Program-made: the position numbers and the translations under genes
In this document: positions 8,991 to 16,287 of the stretch, piece after piece
Layout of the letters: each line of letters starts with the position of its first letter
Numbering within the stretch: the stretch's first letter is position 1
Notes under the pieces: model-generated
What the model was told of the DNA's origin: nothing
Database searches by the model: none
The model's input: the letters and a program-made list of their open reading frames with translations, nothing else
DNA from: JAJXWB01 sp046349215
GTDB lineage: Bacteria > Pseudomonadota > Alphaproteobacteria > Rhizobiales > Beijerinckiaceae
Assembly (NCBI GenBank): GCA_046349215.1
Contig: JAXMCV010000001.1
Coordinates: 930,001-994,000 of the forward strand
DNA length: 64,000 nt
Reading direction: 5' to 3'

Positions 8991-9614
8991 TCAGCTCTCG
9001 ACAGGCGGGATGATGCGAAGGCGCGCAGGCGGCGGAGGATCGCTCTCCAGCACGGCGAACAGAAGGTGATCCTGCCAACGCCCGTTGATGCGCAGATAGG
9101 ACCGCGCCAGGCCCTCGCGCCGGAAACCGGCGCTTTCGAGCACCCGGACCGATGCTGTGTTGTTGGGCAGGCACGCGGCCTCGAGCCGGTGCAGGCGGAG
9201 TGTTGAAAAGGCGTAGGACGAGGCGGCCCGCAGCGCCCTCGACATGTAGCCCTGACCGGCGAAATCTACGCCCATCCAGTAGCCGACGGTGGCCGTCTGG
9301 GCGACGCCGCGGCGGATCTGGCCCAGCGTCAGGCCGCCCACCAGCGCCCGGTCGCGGGCGCGGAACACGAGCAGCGGATAGGCCTCGTCGCGGGCCATCT
9401 CGTCGGCGTGGCGGCGCAGGCGGCGGCGGAAGGCGCCGCGCGTGAGATCGTCGGCCGGCCAGATCGGCTCCCAGGGGGCCAGGAAGTCGCGCGAGCGATC
9501 GCGCAGGCGCGCCCAGGGCTCGAAATCTTCCATCTTGGCCGGGCGCAGGAAGACGCCGTCCCCCCGGATCAGGGTCGCCGTCTCCCGGGCGGGCGTCAGT
9601 CGAAACAGGGCCAT
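8991..9614 (-). CDS. GNAT acetyltransferase, RimJ/RimL type
   Basis: A 207-residue N-acetyltransferase of the Acetyltransf_3 (RimJ/RimL) group. It has LRPAKMEDFEPWARLR at the start, the acetyl-CoA loop GVDFAGQGYMSRALRAA, and the family-typical LEAACLPNNTASVRVLESAGF followed by GRWQDHLLFA. By family, the target is probably the N-terminal alanine of a ribosomal protein or a small amine, but the substrate cannot be read from sequence. It sits at the 3-prime end of the SURF1-thrC-M16 run, 52 bases after the M16 gene. Confidence 0.9.
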   Translation of the reverse strand: MALFRLTPARETATLIRGDGVFLRPAKMEDFEPWARLRDRSRDFLAPWEPIWPADDLTRGAFRRRLRRHADEMARDEAYPLLVFRARDRALVGGLTLGQIRRGVAQTATVGYWMGVDFAGQGYMSRALRAASSYAFSTLRLHRLEAACLPNNTASVRVLESAGFRREGLARSYLRINGRWQDHLLFAVLESDPPPPARLRIIPPVES

Positions 9615-9666
9615 TGGGGGCTTCTGGTATCCGGTCCGAACGTCAGGCGCATCCTCGACCCCGAAC

Positions 9667-10929
9667 CTAGCCCGTCCGAAGCCGTTCCGCCACCCGGTCG
9701 ACGGTGACGCCGCGACCAGCGGGGCCGACGGCGGCCAGAGTCGGGACGCCGGACAGCAGCCGGCGGCCGGCCGCGCGGACCTCGGCCAGCGTCAGGCCGT
9801 CGATCCGTTCGACGATCTCTGCGCTCGAAAGCACCCGGCCGAAAATCTCGGTCTGGCGCGCCAGTTGCTCGGCGCGGGCGGGCGAGGATTCGAGCGCGGT
9901 CATCAGCGACATTTTCATCTGCGCCCGGCCGCGGCTCACCTCGGCCTCGTCGAGATCGTCCAGCGCGGCGGACAGGCAGTCGAGCGACACCTTCATCAGT
10001 TCCGCGGCGTCGCGCGGGCTGGCCGCGGCGTGCAGGCCGAACAGGCCGGTGTCGGCAAAGGACCAGTTGAAGGTGTAGATCGAATAGGCGAGGCCACGCT
10101 TCTCGCGCACTTCCTGGAATAGGCGCGACGCCATGCCGCCGCCGACAGCATTGCAAAAGAGATGCGCGGCGTAATTGCCGGGGTCGAGATGCGAGACGCC
10201 CTCGAAACCGATCACGAGATTGGCCTGCTCGGCGCTCTTGCGCGACTTGCGCTCGCCGCCCGCATAGCGCGCCGGTTCGTGCGGCGGCGGCGCGACCTGC
10301 GGCAGGCCGGCAAACAGCTTTTCCGAGCAGGCCGCAACCTCGTCGTGGCGCACCGCGCCGGCGGCCGAGACGATCATCGCATTGGCGCCGTAGAAGCGGT
10401 CGAGATAGGCGCGAATTTCGCGCGCGCTCAATTTGGAAACACTCTCCGGCTTTCCGAGGATGGGCCGGCCGATCGGCTGGTCGGGAAAAGCCGCCAGATC
10501 GAACAATTCGAACACGAGATCGTCGGGCGTGTCCTCGACCGCGCCGATCTCCTGCAGGATGACACTCTTCTCGCGTTCGAGTTCTTCCGGATCGAAAACG
10601 GAATCGGTGAGAATGTCGGCCAGAATCTCCAGCGCGAGACCGACGTCCTCGGGCAGGACGCGCACCTGGTAGGACGTGTGTTCGGTGGCCGTCGCCGCGT
10701 TGAGATCGCCGCCCGCCGCCTCGATTTCCTCGACGATCTGCACGGCGCTGCGCTTGCGCGTACCCTTGAAGGCCATGTGCTCGATGAGATGCGACAGGCC
10801 GTGCTCGGCGAGCTGCTCGTTGCGCGAACCGACCGCGACGCTGACGGCGAGCGAGGCGGTGCCGACGCCCTCCATCGCGTCGGTGACGATGCGCAGGCCC
10901 GAGGGAAGCGTCGTTGCGCGAACGCTCAT
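9667..10929 (-). CDS. M16 family zinc peptidase (processing peptidase-like)
   Basis: A 420-residue M16B peptidase related to the beta subunit of mitochondrial processing peptidase. The inverted zinc motif HLIEH sits at residues 47-51 (GLSHLIEHMAFKGT), with the distal glutamate in the region ELEREKSVILQE. The C-terminal half has the second inactive lobe with LFQEVREKRGLAYSIY, the glycine-rich substrate-contact part. The ATG overlaps the stop of thrC by four bases (ATGA), so it is translationally coupled. This thrC-M16-GNAT order is common in alphaproteobacteria; the natural substrate is unknown. Confidence 0.93.
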   Translation of the reverse strand: MSVRATTLPSGLRIVTDAMEGVGTASLAVSVAVGSRNEQLAEHGLSHLIEHMAFKGTRKRSAVQIVEEIEAAGGDLNAATATEHTSYQVRVLPEDVGLALEILADILTDSVFDPEELEREKSVILQEIGAVEDTPDDLVFELFDLAAFPDQPIGRPILGKPESVSKLSAREIRAYLDRFYGANAMIVSAAGAVRHDEVAACSEKLFAGLPQVAPPPHEPARYAGGERKSRKSAEQANLVIGFEGVSHLDPGNYAAHLFCNAVGGGMASRLFQEVREKRGLAYSIYTFNWSFADTGLFGLHAAASPRDAAELMKVSLDCLSAALDDLDEAEVSRGRAQMKMSLMTALESSPARAEQLARQTEIFGRVLSSAEIVERIDGLTLAEVRAAGRRLLSGVPTLAAVGPAGRGVTVDRVAERLRTG

Positions 10930-12335
10930 CGACCCGCCGTGGCGCGGGCGCGCGCGCGGATGAAAGTCTCGACGGCGCCGATGTCGTTCTTTACGACCTC
11001 GAACCGTTCCCTGCGCTCCATGATGTCGGCCAGATGCGGCGGCAGCGGCGGATGGACGCCGGTCGCCGCCTTGATCGCGTCCGGGAATTTCGCGGGATGG
11101 GCGGTGCCGGCGACGATCATCGGCGTATGCATATGCTTCTTCAATGCGCGCGCGCCAGCGACGACGCCGACGGCGCTGTGCGGATCGAGCACGTAGCCCG
11201 ACTGTTTCCACATCCGGGAAATTTCCGCCGACGTGTCGGCCTCGGTGACGCTGGCCGCATCGAAATCCTCGCGGATGCGCTCAAGGGCGCCCGCCTCGAT
11301 CTCGAAGGCGCCGGATTGTTCGAGGCGCGCCATCAGGCCGCGCACGGCGGCAGGGTCGCGCAGATACGCATCGAACAGCAGGCGTTCGAAATTCGACGAC
11401 ACCTGGATGTCCATCGACGGCGATTGCGTGGCCTTGACGCCGCGCACCTCGTAGCGGCCGCTGGCGATCGTGCGGGCCAGAATGTCGTTCTCGTTGGTGG
11501 CGATGACCAGCCGCTCGATCGGCAGGCCCATCTTCTTGGCGACAAACCCCGCAAGAATGTCGCCGAAATTGCCGGTCGGCACCGCGAAGGAAACGGGGCG
11601 ATGCGGCGCGCCGAGCGCAACCGCGCTCGTGAAGTAATAGACGATCTGCGCGACGACGCGCGCCCAGTTGATCGAATTGACGCCGGTGAGCCCCGTATCG
11701 GCGCGGAAGCGCGCGTCGCGGAACAGGCCCTTCAGGATCGCCTGCGCGTCGTCGAAATTTCCTTCGAGCGCGATGGCGTGAATGTTGGAATCGACGACCG
11801 TCGTCATCTGCCGGCGCTGCACGTCCGACACCCGGCGATGCGGATACATGATGAACACGTCGACCTGGTCGAGGCCGCGGAAGGCTTCGATGGCGGCTGC
11901 GCCCGTGTCGCCCGATGTCGCGCCGACGACCGTGGCGCGCTGGCCGCGGCGCTTGAGCGCGTGATTCATCAGGCGCCCGAGCAATTGCATCGCCACGTCC
12001 TTGAAGGCGAGCGTCGGCCCATGAAACAGTTCGAGCAGGAACAGGTTGTCTTCGAGCTGGACGAGCGGCGTCACCGCCGCGTGCCGGAAGCCCGCATAGG
12101 CGTCGGCGATCATGGCCGACAATTCGGCGCGCGGGATGGACTCCGCCACGAAGGGCGCGATCACCGTCTCGGCGACTTCGGCATAGGGGCGGCCGGCCAT
12201 GCCGGCGATGGTGGAGGCGTGCAGTTCCGGCCAGCTTTCCGGCAGGTAGAGGCCGCCGTCGGCGGCGAGCCCCGCCAGCAGGCAATCGACGAAATCGAGC
12301 GCGGGCGCCTCGCCGCGGGTGGAAATGTAACGCAC
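10926..12335 (-). CDS. thrC: Threonine synthase
   Basis: PLP enzyme converting O-phosphohomoserine to threonine, the step after ThrB. 469 residues. The N-terminal part has STRGEAPALDFVDCLLAGLAADGGLYLPE in overlapping short blocks (only STRGEAPALDF is needed for recognition). The PLP lysine lies in GPTLAFKDVAMQ, the phosphate loop in GATSGDTGAAAIEA, and there are further marks in FAVPTGNFGDILAG and IATNENDIL. The GTG at 12335 was chosen because the domain begins there and GGACAGGA lies just upstream. The gene overlaps the M16 peptidase by four bases and follows SURF1 by about 70 bases. Confidence 0.97.
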   Translation of the reverse strand: MRYISTRGEAPALDFVDCLLAGLAADGGLYLPESWPELHASTIAGMAGRPYAEVAETVIAPFVAESIPRAELSAMIADAYAGFRHAAVTPLVQLEDNLFLLELFHGPTLAFKDVAMQLLGRLMNHALKRRGQRATVVGATSGDTGAAAIEAFRGLDQVDVFIMYPHRRVSDVQRRQMTTVVDSNIHAIALEGNFDDAQAILKGLFRDARFRADTGLTGVNSINWARVVAQIVYYFTSAVALGAPHRPVSFAVPTGNFGDILAGFVAKKMGLPIERLVIATNENDILARTIASGRYEVRGVKATQSPSMDIQVSSNFERLLFDAYLRDPAAVRGLMARLEQSGAFEIEAGALERIREDFDAASVTEADTSAEISRMWKQSGYVLDPHSAVGVVAGARALKKHMHTPMIVAGTAHPAKFPDAIKAATGVHPPLPPHLADIMERRERFEVVKNDIGAVETFIRARARATAGR

Positions 12336-12403
12336 GTGTCCTGTCCCGGATTGGTCGGGGCGGGGTTTAGCATGGAATTGGCCCCGGGGTGGAAGCCTCG
12401 GCC

Positions 12404-13156
12404 TCAGGAAGCCGACCTGCCGGCCCGCTTCCACGCCCAAACGCCAAAAACCCCCGCCAGCGTCGCCGCCAGCCCGAACCAGGTCAGCGCATAGGAGAGG
12501 TGGTTGTTGGGGATGCGCAATTCCGTGGCGCCGGCATGGGGCCAGCCCGTCTCGCCGGGCTGCGCGTCGGCGTCGATGACGAAGGGCGCGGCGTCCTCAA
12601 GCCCGAGCTTCGCGGCAATCCCGGCGGGGTCGCGGGTAAACCAGAGCCCCTTGTCCGGCTGGTCGGCCGGCGTGAACAGGTTCCGCTCCTCGGGCGGGCG
12701 CATGAGACCCGCCACCTCGACCTCGCCGGCGGGCGGCGGCGTCCGCAATCTCGGGTCGTCCTTCCAGGCGAGCGGCGCGAAGCCGCGATCGACAAGAATT
12801 GTCCCGCCGCCTTCGAGCGCCATGGCAGCCAGGACCTGGTAGCCCGGGCCGGCGGCGGCGTCGGCGCGCAGGGGCGCGGACGAACGGAAGATCAGCGCTT
12901 CCTGCCCCTGCAGGTAGCGGCCCCTTACACGCACATGCGCGTAATCGTAGTCGTCCGGGTCGAGCGTCGCCCATTGCGCACGCGGTGGCAGCGGCGCCGG
13001 CGGCTGATGGATGCGGCTGTCGATACGCGCGAGGATCGCCTCCTTCCAGGCGAGGCGTTGCAATTGCCACGCGCCAAGCCCGACGAGGAGCGCGAAGGCA
13101 ATGGCCGCTGCGATGGCAGGACCGACCATCGATGTCCGGCGCGCAGCTTCGGCCAT
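12404..13156 (-). CDS. SURF1 family cytochrome oxidase assembly protein
   Basis: A 250-residue membrane protein needed for heme a insertion or stable assembly of aa3-type oxidase. It has one transmembrane helix near residues 10-28 (AAIAFALLVGLGAWQLQRL, including the typical GxWQ..R), a periplasmic middle with VRVRGRY, GYQVLAAM, ILVDRGFAP and NNHLSYALTWFGLA, and a second helix near the end. The pattern W-Q-x-x-R followed by K and VDRGW/F-type strand is diagnostic. Its start is two bases after the DUF983 stop, so both are co-translated downstream of the ctaE terminator. Confidence 0.95.
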   Translation of the reverse strand: MAEAARRTSMVGPAIAAAIAFALLVGLGAWQLQRLAWKEAILARIDSRIHQPPAPLPPRAQWATLDPDDYDYAHVRVRGRYLQGQEALIFRSSAPLRADAAAGPGYQVLAAMALEGGGTILVDRGFAPLAWKDDPRLRTPPPAGEVEVAGLMRPPEERNLFTPADQPDKGLWFTRDPAGIAAKLGLEDAAPFVIDADAQPGETGWPHAGATELRIPNNHLSYALTWFGLAATLAGVFGVWAWKRAGRSAS

Positions 13157-13158
13157 CG

Positions 13159-13536
13159 TCAGCCCTGCAACCGCCCCTGCTCCGCCTTGTTGGCGTATTG
13201 CAGCGCGACCAGCACGCTCTTCAGGGGGCGCAACATGCCGAGGCAGACGACGAGCGTCAGCGGCAGGAACACGACGAAATAGACCCAGAACGGCGGCTCG
13301 TAGGAAATCTCCAGCCAGAGCGCCGCGCCGACGATGACGAAGCCGGCGATCAGCATGACGAAGATGGCGGGACCGTCGCCGGAATCGGCGAATTTGAAAT
13401 CCTGCCCGCAAACCTCACACTTGTCCGCGATGGTGATGAAGCCCTTGAACAGCTTGCCCTCGCCACAGCGCGGGCAGCGGCCGGCAAGGCCGGTCGAGTA
13501 CGGCGAGAGCGGCGGATAGTGACGGTCGTTGGTCAT
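13159..13536 (-). CDS. DUF983 small membrane zinc-ribbon protein
   Basis: A 125-residue protein with an N-terminal four-cysteine zinc ribbon (CPRCGEGKLFKG and CEVCGQDF) followed by two transmembrane helices (about 53-75 and 83-105). This is the DUF983 family, found in alphaproteobacteria between ctaE and SURF1 genes and thought, from position only, to help oxidase assembly; no biochemical role is established that I can cite. It opens a two-gene unit with SURF1 after the hairpin terminator at 13568-13601. Confidence 0.9.
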   Translation of the reverse strand: MTNDRHYPPLSPYSTGLAGRCPRCGEGKLFKGFITIADKCEVCGQDFKFADSGDGPAIFVMLIAGFVIVGAALWLEISYEPPFWVYFVVFLPLTLVVCLGMLRPLKSVLVALQYANKAEQGRLQG

Positions 13537-13567
13537 GGCCAGCCTCTACGCTTCGCTGATGGTCCCG

Positions 13568-13601
13568 TCAAAAAGCAAAAGGGCGGCCCGGGGCCGCCCT
13601 T
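13568..13601 (-). terminator. Rho-independent terminator after ctaE
   Basis: A perfect 10-base-pair stem (AAGGGCGGCC with GGCCGCCCTT) and a three-base loop start 20 bases after the ctaE stop on the minus strand. They are followed by TT-GC-TTTTT. It should end the ctaC-D-B-G-E transcript before DUF983/SURF1, which would then need their own promoter or read-through. Confidence 0.85.
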
Positions 13602-13620
13602 CGCGTCGAAGCTGGATGCT

Positions 13621-14493
13621 TCAGTGTCCGGCGCCGTGCGCGATCTGCGCGCCCCAGGAACCCCAAACGTAGATGCAGGCGAACAGGAACAGCCACACCA
13701 CGTCGACGAAATGCCAGTACCAAGCGGCGAATTCGAAGCCGAGGTGCTGCTTGGGCGTGAACTGGCCCTTCACCGCCCGGATCAGGCAGACGATCAGGAA
13801 GATCGTGCCGACGATGACGTGAAAGCCGTGGAAGCCGGTCGCCATGAAGAAGGTCGATCCGTAGATCGAATTCTTGAAGTGGAACGGCGCGTGCGCGTAT
13901 TCGTAGGCCTGCACCGAGGTGAAGATCAGGCCGAGCACGATCGTCGCCATCAGGCCCTTCTTCATGCCTTCGCGATCGCCGTTGAGCAGCGCGTGATGCG
14001 CCCACGTGACCGTCGTTCCCGAGGTCAGCAGCAGCAGCGTGTTGAGCAGCGGCAGGTGCCAGGGATCGAGCACCTCGATGCCCTTCGGGGGCCAGTGACC
14101 GCCCGTGAACTCGACACGGCCGTACTGGATCGCCTCGTTGGCGAACAGGCTGGCGTCGAAGAAAGCCCAGAACCAGGCGACGAAGAACATCACTTCGGAC
14201 GAGATGAACAGGATCATCCCGTAGCGGTGCGAGAGCTGGACGACGCGCGTGTGGTCGCCGTGCTCGGCCTCGTAGGTGACGTCGGTCCACCAGGCGATCA
14301 TCGTGTAGAGGACGCCGATGAGGCCCGCGCCGAAGATGAACGGCCCGACATGCATGCCGCCCATCGTCAGGTTCTTCATGAAGAAGATGCCGCCGACGGC
14401 CATGACGAAGGCCGAGACGGAGCCGACGAGCGGCCACGGGCTCGGATTGACGAGATGGTAATCGTGGTTCGGCTTAGCGTGTCCGTCCGCCAT
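13621..14493 (-). CDS. ctaE: Cytochrome c oxidase subunit III
   Basis: The third core subunit of aa3-type cytochrome c oxidase, 290 residues with seven hydrophobic helices. Family marks are HDYHLVNPSPWPLVGS at the start, SEVMFFVAWFWAFF, GGHWPPKGIEVLDPW, LLLLTSGTTVTWAHHAL, GFHGFHVIVGTIFL and the final AAWYWHFVDVVWLFLF. These include the conserved acidic and histidine residues of subunit III. The ATG at 14493 follows GAAGAATATGGC; longer in-frame sequence upstream overlaps ctaG and is not family-like. It is the last gene before the operon terminator. Confidence 0.98.
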   Translation of the reverse strand: MADGHAKPNHDYHLVNPSPWPLVGSVSAFVMAVGGIFFMKNLTMGGMHVGPFIFGAGLIGVLYTMIAWWTDVTYEAEHGDHTRVVQLSHRYGMILFISSEVMFFVAWFWAFFDASLFANEAIQYGRVEFTGGHWPPKGIEVLDPWHLPLLNTLLLLTSGTTVTWAHHALLNGDREGMKKGLMATIVLGLIFTSVQAYEYAHAPFHFKNSIYGSTFFMATGFHGFHVIVGTIFLIVCLIRAVKGQFTPKQHLGFEFAAWYWHFVDVVWLFLFACIYVWGSWGAQIAHGAGH

Positions 14494-14528
14494 ATTCTTC
14501 CCCTCCGGGCCTCGAGGGCCGCGTTCCT

Positions 14529-15110
14529 TCAATTGGTCTTCAACTGCTTCGACTGGTCCTGCGCGGTGCGCGCGGGCTTTTTCGTCTCGAAGAAGGTGTA
14601 GGACAGCGTGAGCTGCTCCACCTTCGCCATGCTCTCGTCCTTCTCGAGCGCAGGATCGAGGAAAAACACGACAGGCCATTCCGCGCTCTCGTGCGGGCCG
14701 AGCTTCTGTTCGGAAAAGCAGAAGCAGGAGACCTTGTCGAAATAGGATCCCGCCTGGTCCGGCGTGACATTGTAGGCGGCGGTCGCGACGATCTCGCGGT
14801 CGGATTCGTTCGTCACGCGATAGAAGACGGTCGCCGTCTCGCCGGTGCGCACGGAAACCTGCGCGGTCTCGGCGGTGAAGCGCCATGGCAATCCGCCGCC
14901 GACGTTGGAATCGAAACGAACCTCCAGCGTGCGCTTGCCCGGCGCGGCCGGGGCGCTGGCGGCGCGCTGCGTCGTGCCGCCGTAACCGGTCATGGCGCAG
15001 AACGCGCGATAGAGCGGCACGGCCGCAAAGCTCATGCCGAGCATGAGGCTGGCGGTCGCGAAAGCCGCGAAAGCCGAAATCCTGCGGTTGCGGGGCTTCT
15101 GCGTCGCCAT
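14529..15110 (-). CDS. ctaG: Cytochrome c oxidase copper assembly protein CtaG (Cox11)
   Basis: Delivers copper to the CuB site of subunit I from the periplasmic side. 193 residues: short cytoplasmic start, one transmembrane helix (about 12-33, ending in the conserved PLYRAFCAMTGYGG), then an immunoglobulin-like domain. The copper motif CFCF is present in DKVSCFCFSEQKL, and the domain ends with LTLSYTFFE. The length is normal. It lies one base after the small CoxF-like gene and 35 bases before ctaE. Confidence 0.97.
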   Translation of the reverse strand: MATQKPRNRRISAFAAFATASLMLGMSFAAVPLYRAFCAMTGYGGTTQRAASAPAAPGKRTLEVRFDSNVGGGLPWRFTAETAQVSVRTGETATVFYRVTNESDREIVATAAYNVTPDQAGSYFDKVSCFCFSEQKLGPHESAEWPVVFFLDPALEKDESMAKVEQLTLSYTFFETKKPARTAQDQSKQLKTN

Positions 15111-15111
15111 G

Positions 15112-15285
15112 TCAGGACGGCCGTATCGCGTTGGGGCCGAGCTTGACGATCGTCACGGCGTAGAACAGCGCGGCGAGCAAGGCGACGACGAGGCCGATCG
15201 CCAGGTTGCGCTGGCGACGCGCCTTCAGCTGCGCCTCGGTGAGGACGATTCCCGGCCGCCTGTTCTGGTCCGCCGCCATGCTCAT
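15112..15285 (-). CDS. CoxF-like small membrane protein in the oxidase operon
   Basis: A 57-residue protein with a charged N-terminus (ADQNRRPGIVLTEAQLKARR), one transmembrane helix (about 29-46, LAIGLVVALLAALFYAVT) and a short tail VKLGPNAIRPS. Small proteins of this type between ctaB and ctaG in alphaproteobacteria are annotated CoxF or cytochrome oxidase assembly protein. The EAQLKARRxRN pattern ahead of a single helix and FYxVTIVKLG after it are their common marks. The start overlaps the ctaB stop by four bases and the stop is one base from ctaG, so it must be co-translated. The function in assembly is inferred from position. Confidence 0.85.
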   Translation of the reverse strand: MSMAADQNRRPGIVLTEAQLKARRQRNLAIGLVVALLAALFYAVTIVKLGPNAIRPS

Positions 15286-16223
15286 CCCCAAAGCCCGAGG
15301 GGTTGCAGGATTCCGTGCTCGGCGACGAGTACGGCGAACAGCAGGAACAGGTAGAGGATCGAATAGCCGAACAGGCGCTTGGCGGCCCGGTCCTTGTCGC
15401 GGCCTTCCTTATCCCGCCACACGTTCCATGCGAGGTGGATCATGTAGAGGCCGCTGGCGCCGGCGATTGCGCCATAGAGGACGCCTTCGTAGCCGAGGAG
15501 ATACGGGGCCATGCCGACCGGGGCGAGAATCAGCGTGTAGATGAAAATTTCGAGCCGCGTGCGGGCGACGCCCTTCACGTTCGGCATCATCGGAACGCCG
15601 GCGCGGCCATAGTCTGCGCATTTGAAGAGCGCGAGCGCCCAGAAGTGCGGCGGCGTCCAGAAGAAGATGATCGCGAAGAGAACGATGCTCTCGAAGCCGA
15701 TCGTTCCGGTCGCCGCGGCCCAGGACACGACCGGCGGAAGGGCGCCGGCTGCGCCGCCGATCACGATGTTCTGCGGCGTCCAGCGCTTCAGCCACATCGA
15801 ATAGATCACGACGTAGAAGAAAATGGTGAAGGCGAGCAGGAAGGCCGCCAGCCAGTTGGTGACGACGCCGAGCGTGACGACGGAGAAGGCCGACAGGGTA
15901 AGGCCGAAGGCCAGCGCCTGCTGCGGCTCGACGCGCCCCGAGGGAATGGGCCGCAGGCTCGTGCGCGACATCAGAGCATCGATATCGCGGTCGTACCACA
16001 TGTTCAGCGCGCCCGACGCGCCGGCGCCGATGGCGATGGCGAGGAGCGCCGCAAAGCCGATGACCGGATGCATCCGGACCGGCGCGACCAGCATGCCCGC
16101 CAGCGCCGTGAAAATGACCAGCGACATGACGCGCGGCTTCAGCAACGCCACGAAATCGCCCGGCGCGCCGCCGGCGATGTCGGCGGCGTCCGCGCTGTGC
16201 AGTGTGGCCGTTACGTCGCTCAT
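15282..16223 (-). CDS. ctaB: Protoheme IX farnesyltransferase (heme O synthase)
   Basis: Adds a farnesyl group to heme b to make heme o, the precursor of heme a for the oxidase. 313 residues with about nine transmembrane helices (UbiA superfamily). Motifs are LLKPRVMSLVIFTALAG, the prenyl-diphosphate site NMWYDRDIDALM followed by RTSLRPIPSGRV, and the second aspartate-rich loop around KCADYGRAGVPMMP. The ATG at 16223 overlaps a possible seven-codon reading frame by four bases (see that entry). Co-transcription with ctaD is likely because only 64 bases separate them. Confidence 0.97.
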   Translation of the reverse strand: MSDVTATLHSADAADIAGGAPGDFVALLKPRVMSLVIFTALAGMLVAPVRMHPVIGFAALLAIAIGAGASGALNMWYDRDIDALMSRTSLRPIPSGRVEPQQALAFGLTLSAFSVVTLGVVTNWLAAFLLAFTIFFYVVIYSMWLKRWTPQNIVIGGAAGALPPVVSWAAATGTIGFESIVLFAIIFFWTPPHFWALALFKCADYGRAGVPMMPNVKGVARTRLEIFIYTLILAPVGMAPYLLGYEGVLYGAIAGASGLYMIHLAWNVWRDKEGRDKDRAAKRLFGYSILYLFLLFAVLVAEHGILQPLGLWG

Positions 16224-16243
16224 GCCTTAAGTTTCTCAAACAT
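16220..16243 (-). other. Possible seven-codon leader frame ahead of ctaB
   Basis: An ATG directly after the ctaD-ctaB hairpin opens the frame MFEKLKA, whose TGA overlaps the ctaB ATG by four bases (ATGA). It also contains the AAGG-like sequence that would be the ctaB ribosome binding site, so it may be chance. Whether it is translated is unknown. Confidence 0.2.
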
Positions 16244-16244
16244 G

Positions 16245-16269
16245 GGCGCAGGCGGAGGCCGCCTGCGCC
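16245..16269 (-). promoter_or_regulatory. Perfect hairpin between ctaD and ctaB
   Basis: Arms GGCGCAGGCGG (16245-16255) and CCGCCTGCGCC (16259-16269) are perfectly complementary over 11 bases with a three-base loop. It starts about 18 bases past the ctaD stop. No T run follows, so this is not a standard terminator. It could stabilise the ctaC-ctaD mRNA or lower expression of the assembly genes relative to subunits I and II (inference). Confidence 0.6.
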
Positions 16270-16287
16270 ATCGTTCCCGACAATCGT

